64,000 nt of DNA, from the NCBI GenBank assembly GCA_963921825.1, contig OY997591.1:51171825-51235824 (forward strand), given 5' to 3'. The notes beneath the pieces were generated by a model. The model was not told where the DNA came from and searched no databases. It worked only from the letters and a program-made list of their open reading frames with translations. The position numbers and the translations under genes are program-made. Source of the stretch: Erodium maritimum (taxonomy: Eukaryota > Streptophyta > Magnoliopsida > Geraniales > Geraniaceae). How positions within the stretch are numbered: position 1 is the first letter of the stretch; every line of letters begins with the position of its first letter. Shown here in pieces: positions 12,295 to 22,671 of the stretch.

Positions 12295-14421
12295 TTTTTT
12301 TTTTATCAGCGAAAGAAAATTGAAATTAAATTTTGAGGAAAAAGTTACACAACAATAAATCCCAACCTAGCTACAGTTTGAGAAAAAAAGCCAGACAAGA
12401 AACAATAGAAAGTAGAAGTCTAAACACAAATTGCTCATCCCAAAAACCAAAGTACGATGTAATGCAACCTTGAGTGAATTCCCTTGTGCGGCATGTGAGT
12501 ATGCAGATGGATGAGAATGTAACTGGATTCCCCTGAGAGGCCTGTGAATGCAGCCCAGTGAATGAGAATGTAATGGATTCCCCTGAGAGGCATGTACATG
12601 TGCAGCCTTGTGAATGGGAATGTAACTAGATTCGCCCGAGAGGCCTGTGAGTATGGAGGCCTGTGAATGACTGGGCAACCTTGTGAATATGCAACGATGA
12701 GAGTGTATGAGGATGAGAGAGTGTCTAGAAATCCACGAAAAAACTGGGTCTGAATACCCAAGTTTACCAACCTTGAAGCCCAGAGAAAACAGGTCTGAAT
12801 ACCCAGATTTTCCAACCTTTAAGCTCAGGAAGAAAACAGCAGCTACCTACAACCACTCTTCCCTAATCTAAGAAGGACTGACATCTACTCCCTTGTCCAC
12901 AAAACTCCTATAACCTTTAGAGGTAGGGAGATCTTGCAATTGCCGGTGATCAGGACCACAACACGGCAGGGACATAAACCGATCCAAAAAAACTAATCAA
13001 TCAAAATCCCAGGGACAAAGTCTCATGCATTCACCGGCAGCCAACCCCAAACCGGGAATTCTGACCACAGAAGTGGATGGGAGCACATGAAGATCAATCG
13101 AAGAGCCAAGAAATCGGAAGGGGGAAGAAAACCTAACTTAGACAGAGAGGAGGGAAGAAGGTATACCTGACCCCGAGTAGCCGAAGGACTCCTAGGTCCA
13201 TACCTAAACCGAGAAACAGGATCAAGAACCAGCAAAAGTACTCTTAATGTCAAGAGAACTCCGACCCGACAGCGGAGAAAATCGAGCTAAGGCCAACACC
13301 TGTAGCAGCCACACCAGAAAGTATCTACCGCATCCCTACGATCTGCGAACCGAAGCTGAGAAGTTCATCCCACTGCAAGACGAGGAAGAGTTGGCGAGAC
13401 ACATTGGGGATCCGAGCAGGAGGAGAACGACAACAAACTGACAAAGGGTGGTCCCTGAGCAAAGGGGATGACTGAAACTCCAAAAGGCAACAGAAGGGAA
13501 AGTCACCAACACGGGAAGAACAAAAGTCCCGAGCACCACGAGACAAGCTCCAAGCTTCCGATCAGCACACGTCAACAACTAAAGTTCGGGAACTGGAGCT
13601 CCCAACCCACAAAACGACTAAGGAAAAGAAATGATGGGGGCCAACACCCAAGAAACCAGCAGAACCCAAACCTCCACTAAGCCGGAAGTCGAAATACCTG
13701 AACCGCGACGATCTAATCCCGAAAGGAGAAGAAACACCTCCCACTCAGGAGCAGGAAGACATAACGATGAAGCTTGACGAAAGCAGGCAAGAAAACCAGC
13801 TGAAACCGGACGCAAACCCACTGTTGACCCGACCTGCGGGCGAACAAGCTCAGGCCCGAACCTGGTTCAGACCCAGGCCCAAACTGCCCAGGCCCGAGAA
13901 CCTGCCCAGGCCCAAAAACAAACCCGGCCCGAGCAAGGGAACCACCAGACCCGGCCAACCTGAAAAATCGACGAACCTCGTTGAAGGTCTGGCTGTAACA
14001 AACGGACGACGAAGGTCCAGATCCTGGCCCCAGCCAAGCCGGGGACTTCGCATCCGGCGAGCTCCACCGGACAGGCGAGCAGATCTGTCGGGAAGAGTAG
14101 CACACCGACCCAGATCTGAACGGCGACCCCCAGAAAACCTTCGAAGGTCAGCACCGACCAGCCAGGTCGCGTTCACCAAGTCAGACGACAGCCACTGAGG
14201 ACAGAAGCAGCAGAAGGAAAAGGAACAGGGGAGAGAGAGCTTCGGATAAACGGGAGGGTGAAGAGAGTAAATAAACGGGAGAACCTCGCCGGCAACAGCC
14301 ACATCCATGGTGGTCGTGGCCGTCGCCGACAAGGGAGAAAGGAGGCGACTGGAAGGAGCAGGTTTAGGGTTAAGAGAAGATGGCACAGGTTTCAAGTCAT
14401 TGAATGATGTCTGTCTGTTCT
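12295..14421 (-). mobile_element. LINE-derived retroposon without RT, TSD-flanked
   Basis: Minus-strand element. The poly(A) tail reads as poly(T) at 12295-12304 and is preceded on its own strand by TCGCTGATAAAAAAAAAA, almost the same 3' end as the 9.0-12.0 kb element. A perfect 9 bp duplication AGAACCAAG lies at 12286-12294 and 14422-14430. The 5' (right) half is GC-rich with fragmentary Pro/Ser/Arg-rich frames; the longest is 181 codons (13850-14395), with no domain I recognise. Length 2.1 kb. No endonuclease or RT motif on either strand. Confidence 0.75.
12470..12700. repeat. ~55-60 bp minisatellite inside the retroposon 3' region
   Basis: Three to four imperfect units share GAATG(A/G)GAATGTAA and TTCCCCTGAGAGGC followed by CTGTGAATG. 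The open frames here (for example 12367-12678, minus) are repeat shadows with His/Ser-rich periodic peptides. A second short duplication (GGTCTGAATACCCA, about 12748 and 12793) follows. Confidence 0.7.
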
Positions 14422-14430
14422 AGAACCAAG

Positions 14431-15120
14431 TATTTTGGTTCAGTGCTCCATAATAGGTCCCAATTCGGTTTAGCAACCGTGTCCACCCTTAATCAATATA
14501 TTCTTCTATTCTTTTGAAGTAGCATTTATCTCCGCATTGGAGCTTAGGAAGGCAATTAAGATGTGGTGACTTAAAACGTATCGAGGAAATCATCTTACGA
14601 TCCCTTCATTTATTGTGCGGGTTCAACACAATGGTGATGAGCAAGAAACAGTAATTACACTCCAATATCAGACGAAATATATGATAAAATCAATTGATAT
14701 TGATCTATAAAATCACTTTTGAGATCACTGATAGATAAACACCCTTAATTATACCATTTTGGAGTCGTGTGTTTTTTGTTTGTTACATATGTTTTAAATT
14801 TACAAGAAAACTCATACTATGAGATCACATGAATTGTATATCGATGATTATAAAAGAATAGAGAATCATTTAGTAAAATTGCAAAGACATGATTGGTTTT
14901 TTAGTTGACATCTACCTTGTAAATTTTAGATGTAGCAAATATACTAATTTTATTTTAAAGGGGTTCATCGGATTGTACTTGTTGTGCATATGGTATCCCA
15001 CTTTCACTTATTTTCCCAAACGTGATGTCCACTCCACATTCCACCACCTACTTGTAAGTTGTAACAAGTCTTCCATGAATACATGATTCCCATATCTTAC
15101 TTCAAATCTTATACAACACA
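14431..15120. other. Intergenic, no gene seen
   Basis: AT-rich DNA between the retroposon and the OVATE gene. The last 200 bases probably include the OVATE promoter. No open frame with recognisable content and no repeat pair noticed. Confidence 0.6.
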
Positions 15121-15126
15121 AACACA

Positions 15127-15134
15127 TATATAAG
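15127..15134 (+). promoter_or_regulatory. Probable TATA box of the OVATE gene
   Basis: TATATAAG lies about 95 bases upstream of the ATG at 15229, giving a predicted transcript start near 15160 and a 5' UTR of about 70 bases. Spacing and sequence fit a plant TATA box; this is inference. Confidence 0.5.
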
Positions 15135-15228
15135 AAATTAGCTTCTTCTTCCTTAAGCATCAAAAGAAAGAACCTAACATCCATTGCTTCAACCACAATC
15201 TCTCCTACCAAACTCCCAATCATTACCA

Positions 15229-15738
15229 ATGAAGGTGAAACCACTCAGTTCCTTCAAATCCAAGTTTCTCAAACCATGCACTAAATTCTTCAACCGCTTC
15301 AAACTCAAACTCAGAAAGACCTTTCTTATAAAAAGAACCCTTCGCTTCCGTTTTCGTCCCAGAAACAACCCATCTACCGCTTCACGTTCCTTGATCCAAT
15401 CCAGGGACATGGACAGACTTGTGGAGCTCAAGAGTGTTGATGTGGATGCACTTCTGCACTCTCCTGCTTACAGAACATTCAAGAAAGATGGGGACATGAG
15501 GAGAGCCTTCCCTGGTAATGGTAATGATGATGTTGAAGATGCATGCAGGAGTTTCGAGAACTACTTGGTGCAGATGATCGTAGAAGAAGGCAAAATGAAG
15601 GACTTGATGGATGTGGAAGAGCTTCTCTATTGCTGGAAGAACCTCAAGTGTCCTGTTTTCATTGATCTTGTCTCTACCTTCTATGGAGAGCTATGCAAAG
15701 ACTTGTTCTCCACTAACCATGATGACGACTCTCAATGA
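15229..15738 (+). CDS. OFP: OVATE family protein (OFP17-like)
   Basis: A 169-residue single-exon protein. The frame extends 45 bases further upstream without an ATG, so the MKVKPLSSFKSKF start at 15229 (context CCAATGA) is chosen. Residues 1-45 are very basic (Lys/Arg-rich, probably nuclear targeting). Residues 104-160 form the OVATE (DUF623) domain, with SFENYLVQMI, DVEELLYCWKNL and FYGELCKDLF. OVATE proteins are plant-specific repressors that bind TALE homeodomain and TRM proteins and shape organ growth. The short length and MKVK... start resemble OFP17-type members; the subgroup is inferred. A polyadenylation-like AATAAAAGG follows at about 15828. The frame is intact. Confidence 0.9.
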   Translation: MKVKPLSSFKSKFLKPCTKFFNRFKLKLRKTFLIKRTLRFRFRPRNNPSTASRSLIQSRDMDRLVELKSVDVDALLHSPAYRTFKKDGDMRRAFPGNGNDDVEDACRSFENYLVQMIVEEGKMKDLMDVEELLYCWKNLKCPVFIDLVSTFYGELCKDLFSTNHDDDSQ

Positions 15739-15739
15739 C

Positions 15740-16585
15740 ACCACTCCATCATAATCATATATTCTATGTCTCTCATTCATTCATTATTTTGTTTTACTAC
15801 TCTGTAACTTCAGATTCAGTCCAAGGAATAAAAGGAGTGAAACTCAATGACAAGAACAGAGTAACATAGATGATGTTAAGTTAGTTTATGTTAGTCACAC
15901 ATAAAGCCTCCGTTTCCATCTTTTAATGTCATCAAATTGTAAGTTTCAATATATACGGTATATATTGACTTTCCGGCGAAAGTTTTTTCTTTTGGGTTCG
16001 TTGTTGTACCCTCCTGTGTCCCTTCATGTAGCATGTTGTTTTCAGGCATGGGCGATGCTCGGCCTTCGATTTATACTGTTTGAGCACCTTGGAAGTTCAC
16101 TTGTAACTACAGAAGTTATAAAGTCCAGATGAAAGATGGAGAAATGAAGTTGGAGAAGACGTGTATTGGAAAAAGAGATGAAGTTAGGAAATGAAAAAGG
16201 CCTGGGAAGTGCTGCAGAATTTATTACATGATAATAATAATTATTATTATTATAATTATATTAAAATGTTACATACAACGTAAAAAGAACATGGAAAAGT
16301 GCAACAGTCACGACATGCTTTGTTAGTTTGCGTTATTTATAAATAATATAATAATCAAGATTATGTCTTAAAAAACCTGGTTTAAATAACAAGAATAATA
16401 AATTATTGGTTAATTTGAACAGTCGTAAAATAATATGAGGTTAATAAAAAAGTTAATTATGAAAAATATGAGAAACTATATATAAATATCGATTAGGTGG
16501 TAAGAATTGGGCTTATGAAATGTGAAATCGGTTAATTTAGTATTAGATAATATATTAAAATATGATATATAATTTAAAATAATTA
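15740..16585. other. Intergenic, AT-rich, no gene seen
   Basis: 3' flank of the OVATE gene, then AT-rich DNA with an (ATT/AATA)n patch at about 16230-16262. Short open frames here show no family features. Confidence 0.6.
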
Positions 16586-16595
16586 AAATAATAAA

Positions 16596-16680
16596 ATCCG
16601 CCTAGGCCTCGACTAGTTCCCGCCTAACGCCTAGGACCCTTCGTCGCCCTACTAGCGCCTAGCGTCATTTACAACCATGT
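16596..16680. repeat. 'CGCCTAGGC'-type repeat tail
   Basis: A GC-rich patch with repeated CGCCTAG words (CCGCCTAGGCC, CGCCTAACGCCTAGGACC, AGCGCCTAGCG) after a long AT-rich stretch. The pattern resembles ends of common plant non-autonomous elements, but I cannot place its other end. Confidence 0.35.
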
Positions 16681-16964
16681 ATATACCAACAGATCATTGT
16701 TGATGGAAAGTAGAAACACATTTCTATCCCAAGCAAATGAGAATGATGTCTGTTCTCCAAATATGCATCAAGTTGTAATGCTAATACAATGACTGACCCA
16801 TAAACCAATATCAAGAAAATGTAACCTTTTGACTTAACATGAACGAGCAGTTCATAGAACAAACAAAGAAAATCGTTGCAGCTTATATAACATCACCTTG
16901 CAACTCACATATAGCAAAATTGTCAATGTTATCATGAGAGAACTTGGTTGATCGAAGTTACCGG

Positions 16965-18112
16965 TCAGCTGACAGCAGGAGATGATGAAAGATAAACCCG
17001 GGATCTAACCAAAGCCTCTCCAATTCTAAACCCGGGCATGACCATAAACTCAACTTTAAGTTGTTCATCAGACACAACTACACTTCCCTTGTCCTCCTCT
17101 ACACTCTCCATGTAATCATGAGAGAACTTAGTCCCTCTATTGACAGTAAAGCTTTCAGCTTTGGGTTCAATGGAGGACCCAATCCCGTGAAGAAGCCAGA
17201 CCCACTTGGCCATTTTCGAGAACACTTGGTAAAATGATGTCCTGGGGTGTTTTCCCTGGAAACGAAGATCCTCTGGTCTAGATTCCCAAAGAAGGAAGCT
17301 TCCATATCTGGGTGGATCAGCAATAGGTATTTAGTCCTGCAGAATTGGGCAAATGCAGAGTTGGGGTTTTGTATCAAAGCGTCGATGGGGTCTTGAAACA
17401 TCATAACATCACCTACACCAGAAGACTCAAGTGGCATTCCGTGGAACATTCTCCTTGCAATGTAGGCTTCAAATGTATACTTCTTGTGAGACCTCTTGGA
17501 GTAGGACACTGAGTCTTGGATGGAGTTTGCAGCTTTGTCTAGATCCCAACCCGAAGCTTTCATCAAGCAAATCAATGGCTTTGCAAAGTCATGAATGGAC
17601 TTGGAAGCCGCTTTGAAGGCGTCTTGAAAGGCGGTGACGTTCAACATCCCGGCACTCTTGATCTCCATTCTCTTCTCTCTGATGCTATGATGAAGTATCT
17701 TGAGCTGCTGCTGCAAATGGAAGGCCTTTGTGTCCTTAGCCTGAAGCTGGGACTTGAGATTTTCCAATGTCCTCTGTCTAGCTTGGATTTGAGCAGACAA
17801 AAGGTCTTGTGCAAGCTTCTTCTCCTTGAATGTTCGCCTCAAGTTGCAGAGGTCTTCGAGCGTGGACACGACAAGCTCATCAGCAGCGGCTATCTTGTGA
17901 GGATCAAAGGGGAGGTGAGCGAGCTGGAGCTGAACATAAGCTAATTTGAGGGCGGAAATGGTACCAAACAGCTTGGGAAGTTGATGACTTTGGGAAGAAA
18001 TGGAACTCATTTGAGAGGGGAGGACACCGATGGACCTGAGCCTGCAAGGTTTAGCAGAGTTGGAGACGGTGGTGGTGGTGGAAGAGGGAGGCTCAGGCAC
18101 CGCAAATTCCAT
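16965..18112 (-). CDS. GIL1: GIL1/DUF641 family protein, with an apparent frameshift
   Basis: The start MEFAVPEPPSS is at 18112. The DUF641 N-terminal block TISALKLAYVQLQLAH is followed by a coiled coil (about residues 80-155) and GIL1-type C-terminal motifs (HPDMEASFFGNLDQR, then HPRTSFYQVFSKMAKWVWLL, MVMPGF, SRVYLSS). The last motifs lie in a different frame from the first 290 residues: one base appears lost (or two gained) near 17250-17265, between DQRIFV and GKHPRT. The main frame instead runs into about 50 unrelated residues and stops at 17099. GIL1 and relatives act downstream of phytochrome in hypocotyl gravitropism and may bind receptor kinases. The clean sequence on both sides argues for an assembly error or a very young mutation. 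Confidence 0.88.
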
Positions 18113-18114
18113 AT

Positions 18115-18195
18115 CTTAGATGTGCAAAAAGGGGCTAATTAGATTACAACTATGAAGCAAGATTGAATCAAAGAAGCACATGATTAGAGAAGAAC
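18115..18195 (-). other. Possible 5' UTR intron of the GIL1-like gene
   Basis: On the minus strand TCCAG|GTTCTT at 18196/18195 and CATCTAAG|AT at 18115/18114 would make an 81-base GT-AG intron ending two bases before the ATG. The intervening DNA is T-rich, as plant introns are. Transcript data are needed. Confidence 0.4.
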
Positions 18196-18299
18196 CTGGA
18201 GCAAGAAGGAGGAGCTATCCATATAGCACAAACAAGGCAGAAGAAGCAGAGAGATGTGTGCAGGGTTTGAATCAAGGGTATTGGGTATAGTGAGTGGAG

Positions 18300-19145
18300 T
18301 GGAGGGTTTGTTTGTGCTTCGGATTCCTATGGTATTGTTTTGTTTTGGTGAAACATAAATTAATAATCCATGTTGATATGGTATTATAGTATTAGCATAT
18401 AATTTGGGGTTATGTGTTATGGGGAAAAGAGAGTATCGACTTTTGTGCTCTCATCTCAGAGGAATCTCCGAGTGCTGCTCTTCTGCACACACTGTGTATG
18501 CATATGCATGCAGGCTTTTGGCATTTCTCTTTTGCTCTCATCCAACTCATGTATGCTAAAAATCTCACTCGTAAAATATAGGAAAAATATGCCCTTTTTT
18601 ATTACTTTAAAAGAGTCTGAACAAGAAGAATAACAGGGTGGTAGTGTATTAGTAGACCGACTACAACTAACTAAGAGTATGTATAAATAATCAAATCGTA
18701 TGAACAAACTGTATGTTAATTGTACAAAATTAAGGTTTACAATCTTTAAAATAAACTATATTCTACAGTGGTACAAACCAGATGATCAAATTGCATTGTG
18801 AGTGGATGTTGAATTGATATTTTGCTAATTTAATTAAATGGTTTACTAAAACAGTAAACGTTTTATAAAATTGAAATAAATTTTGGTAAAAATAGTTAAT
18901 AATAAAACAAATAAATTAACTGCATTGTATGCTTAATTTTATTGCTCAGAAACTCGATTCGACCCGAAAAATACAAAAATTCCGTCGGAACGGACACTGA
19001 CGAGTTTTACATTTTAGATAAAAATATTGGGTTCATTTTAAATGTTGCATAATATTTGTTCTAGTGTAAAATTATCTATTTATACTTTAGTTTTGGACTT
19101 ATCCTATTTAGTTAAATCTGAGTTTACGTATTTTATTATATAAAA
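18300..19145. other. Intergenic, no gene seen
   Basis: 5' flank of the GIL1-like gene followed by AT-rich DNA. No motif, repeat pair or credible ORF noticed. Confidence 0.6.
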
Positions 19146-19149
19146 AAAT

Positions 19150-19385
19150 CGGGATGGCCATGTGTCGTAGCACGGATGGCTGACGCACGACTCGGGTCGA
19201 ACGACCCGCGAACTAGAAATACAGTTCGCGGGTCGCACATCGCCACGGTAATCGTATTTTTTTGGTTCGCGGGTTGCACAAACGGTGCCCCACAACGGGT
19301 CATACCGCGACCCGCAAACCGTCTAATCACAGTTCGGTGCGCCAAATCATGCACGGTGCGTAGCACTGTGCATGCTCTAATCCTT
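19150..19385. repeat. GC-rich palindromic block (MITE-like)
   Basis: A CG-rich island in AT-rich DNA containing a perfect 13 bp hairpin, CGACCCGCGAACT (19202-19214) and AGTTCGCGGGTCG (19223-19235), plus further related words (GGTTCGCGGGTTGC, CGCGACCCGCAAACC). It ends CACTGTGCATGCTC then TAA, like the end of a Harbinger/Tourist element, but the left end is unclear. Confidence 0.4.
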
Positions 19386-19389
19386 TAAA

Positions 19390-20270
19390 AGAACTTAAAG
19401 CATAAACGGGTTTTTGAATATCCAACAGACTAGACCAAGATGCTAAGAGAAACAACCTTAAACTAGACCAAACAACTAGTAAGAACAGAAAAGAAAGACA
19501 AGTGCAACTAAAAAAACTAACTAGACATAAACTGAACAACATATCCGGCTCGACCTGAACTCAACCATCATAGCCTAGAAACTTGTGGAACGTCCAAGGG
19601 GGAATTTTGAACTGCTGGGAGACGCACTTGGTATTGATAAGGATCGCGTGACATGGTAGATGGTTAAACCTTGTAACAAAGAAGAAAACAGAGAAAGTAA
19701 AATAGAACCAAGCGATAATAACACCCCAAAACCGGGAAAAGATCGAGGAGGAGGCATCGGTGGAGGCCAAGATGGAGGATTCGTCAATAGAGACTTTAGA
19801 GGCGTCGGGGACTGATCAGGGGAGCGGCGACTCTGGTGGCTTTCCTTTGGGACGCCATCATATCCACAAACTCGTAGAGAATGAGGCAGATGCAACGGCG
19901 GTTCTCGATCGCGAGTAGTGATGGGAGGATGGAACACCGTGGATCCATTTTCCTGACCAGTCCGAGAGGGTGTCCAGAGTAAAGGCGATGCGCGTGAAGG
20001 AAAAGGAGATGTAGAGGTGGTGGGGTGGGGTGGCAGTAGGAATCCAGGACGGTGCTGGTGAAGGTAAAAAGCTAGGGCAGGTTGTAGAGAGAGTCTTGGC
20101 CCCTGCTGCGATTGAGTCACTCAGACCCAAAAATTGCGGTGGAGGTAGCGGAGAGGATGGGAGGGGCTGCTGCAATGATGGTAGTGATGAGAGAGAAGAT
20201 CTCTATAGTCAGAGCGATTGCCTAAGGCCGGCCCTAGAGAGTATCGAGAGAGGAAACGAATTATGATTAC
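19390..20270 (-). other. GC-rich decayed block, possibly retroposed, minus strand
   Basis: On the minus strand a Pro/Ser-rich open frame (19575-20120) with a short hydrophobic C-terminal part, preceded by CT-rich leader-like sequence. No domain is recognised, and no TSD or poly(A) pair could be fixed. It resembles the RT-less retroposons elsewhere in the window only in composition. Confidence 0.25.
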
Positions 20271-20657
20271 TTTCTGAATAGTATGGCTTAATTATTATTA
20301 ACTATGCACGGATCTTGTATTTCTATTTTTATTTTATTTGACGGTGATAATTTTTCATCTAAAAAATATAAGAATTCCAAAATACCCCTTCTTAAATACC
20401 AAATTTTCAGAAAAATATTATTGATTCTTAAACACTTTATAATTATGAAATGTCAAACTTAACCATCTTCAAATTTTCAAAATGTGATGTTGATAACGTT
20501 ATTAACCTTGGTGGTTTTCATCGAGTAATTAACAGTTGATAAAACTATCAAACACTTAATTTGAACCCTAGGGTTTCTCTCTCGACGTACGCATCTCTCT
20601 TTCTCCGTCGTCTGTCCCTTACACCCGCAGTCATTACCGGCGATCAAACCCATTCCC

Positions 20658-21095
20658 ATGGCCTTTGATCAACCTCATCCACCCAACCCCATGGCTCCCT
20701 CCGCCCCACTGTCATCGTCATCGCAGATTTCTTTTTGTAGCCCCATTTCGCTGCCGCCGCCGGAGACAGAGAGCTCTGGCTCGGTGGTGACGACATTGAG
20801 ATCGACGACCTGCTCGTCGCAGAGGTGTTGTTGTCCGATTGTCACCGCCGACGATCCATGGCCGAGTTCGGATCTAGCCTGCGTCAACGACTGTGCGAAG
20901 CTCGCCGTCATCACCTTCGACGACGGGACCGTCCTCGGGGCGCTGGTGTACTGCAACACAAAGGTCACGACGTACTTCACGCTGTCGTACTGGTCAATCC
21001 CGACCATCTCTCTGTCGTTTATCGGGATGGACATCGGCTCCTCCAACACTGGAGTGACGGTGACCGTTTTTCAGTCGGCACTACTCCAAATCTGA
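20658..21095 (+). CDS. Unknown 145-residue open frame with promoter-like leader
   Basis: ATG at 20658 in strong context (CCCATGGCC). The ~100 bases before it look like a plant 5' UTR: a palindromic telo-box-like AACCCTAGGGTTT (about 20564-20576) and a CT-rich tract. The protein has a Pro/Ser-rich N-terminus and a C-terminal half with alternating hydrophobic strands (AVITFDDGTVLGALVYC, SIPTISLSFIGMDIG). I do not recognise a family. GC content is much above the flanks. It could be a short real gene, or a promoter plus first-exon fragment carried by a transposon. Confidence 0.3.
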   Translation: MAFDQPHPPNPMAPSAPLSSSSQISFCSPISLPPPETESSGSVVTTLRSTTCSSQRCCCPIVTADDPWPSSDLACVNDCAKLAVITFDDGTVLGALVYCNTKVTTYFTLSYWSIPTISLSFIGMDIGSSNTGVTVTVFQSALLQI

Positions 21096-21210
21096 AGCAA
21101 CCCTCGATAGTCACGCCCATACGCAGGAAGAAGGAGCAGCACAAAATTGGTTCGGAGCGAAATACGACGAGCCCGCGAGAGACGTCGCTTGATTTTTGCT
21201 TTATTTTGGT

Positions 21211-21250
21211 GAAGAAGAAGAAGAAGAAGAAGAAGAAGAAGAAGAAGAAG

Positions 21251-21280
<30 letters not shown>
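21211..21280 (+). repeat. (GAA)n microsatellite, ~23 units
   Basis: A perfect 70-base GAA/GAAGAA run. The poly-lysine frame through it and the poly-phenylalanine frame opposite are artefacts. Long perfect tracts like this are usually length-polymorphic. Confidence 0.98.
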
Positions 21281-21281
<1 letters not shown>

Positions 21282-21749
21282 CAGGACAGGTGACGTGACG
21301 AGGAAAAAACACAAGGACAAGTGCAAGATTACCATTATTAGGTAAAAGCAAATGGATGATAAAGGTTTAAAATATTATTAATGCGTAATTTATATCAAAT
21401 TCGTTTATTTTGTAGACATTTTTCACATAAATACAGTTATCATCGTAATTTCAACATAAACTTATCGTATCAATGTCATTTACACGTCTCAGCTGATCCT
21501 TAACATAACCACGCGAGAAGCATTTGTAGATCCAGCTTCTTCCATCTCCCAACGTTATGGTTCTCGTCGTGCATCCATCGTTCGTTGCTCTGTGAATAAG
21601 ACATCTGCTCTATTTAGATCTGAACCAAATCGCGAGCTTCAGCTCTGCGAGAACGGTGAGGACGGTGGGAGATGGAAGAGGGAGGAGGAGGCGGCGGAGG
21701 TGGGGGTGGCCGGAGACGACGCCGAAGGTGGCCGGGGACGAAGCTCGAA

Positions 21750-22175
21750 CAGTTCTGCATTTTTTTATAATAAAATTAATTTATTTAAAAAATAAAAATG
21801 AATTTTTAATTCTTTGTATTTTTTAATATTTTAAAATATTTTTATTATTATTTTAAATAATTTAAAATTTAAATTTTAAAAAAATAAATTTATTTATTTA
21901 TTTATTGTATTTTTATTGTATTATATAATTAAGGGTATAATGGTAATTTTGTCTATCAAATTTATAAGCTTAAAATAAGAAAGGGTAAAATAGTCATTTC
22001 ACACCCCACTTAACTGCATATGTCTAATTTAGATGAATATTTCGTTAGTTTTTAACGGAATATGCCAATTTTAAACCAAATCATTCGTGGACGAATCATT
22101 AGGGTACCTTATCGGACAAAAAATTCATAAGGGTACCTTATCGTTCGTGGACGAAACATTAGGGTACCTTATCGT
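21750..22175. repeat. AT-rich DNA with 'AGGGTACCTTATCG' tandem copies
   Basis: Very AT-rich sequence to about 21960, then three copies of AGGGTACCTTATCG (about 22100, 22132, 22161) separated by TTCGTGGACGAA palindromes. This is probably one end of an old inverted-repeat element now joined to the nested structure to its right. No gene. Confidence 0.6.
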
Positions 22176-22442
22176 AAATAACCCTTGTAACTTTCATACC
22201 CAACCGTTAACTTTCCTTCTAGAATGGACGGAAAATGGTCGTTGTTTTTTTCAAAAAAAATACCAAAAACACCCTTCAATCTTTGATTTTTTAAATATAT
22301 AAAAACTATTTTTTAAAAAATATTTTTTGAAATAAAATATAATATTTTTTGAAATATATAAAATTATGTTTTTTTTGTAATATATAAAAAAACTGATTTA
22401 AAATTTTTTTTTAAATAAATCTAATTTTTTTGAATTATATAA

Positions 22443-22635
22443 ACGGGTAAACTACAAATGCATACCCTGAAGTTGTCACGTTTAACCGATGATTACCCTG
22501 AAGTTTAAAGTTAACTGATGCATACCCTGAAGTTACGAGTTGTAACTCAAAACCCCTCCGTCAGCTAAAATGACGAAAATACCCTCAACTACACTTCAAT
22601 AATTATGTTAAAAAAATGTTTAAAAATTACTTTTG

Positions 22636-22671
<36 letters not shown>

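Noticed and set aside
12367-12815. His/Ser-rich periodic proteins (103 and 126 codons)
   Set aside because: Products of the 55-60 bp minisatellite in a retroposon 3' region.
20825-21298. 157-codon frame with a poly-lysine C-terminus
   Set aside because: The end is the (GAA)n microsatellite and the start overlaps a better-placed ORF in another frame.
22640-22670. (TA)n tracts as possible origins or CRISPR-like repeats
   Set aside because: Simple dinucleotide repeats at transposon borders; no spacer-repeat structure anywhere in the window.
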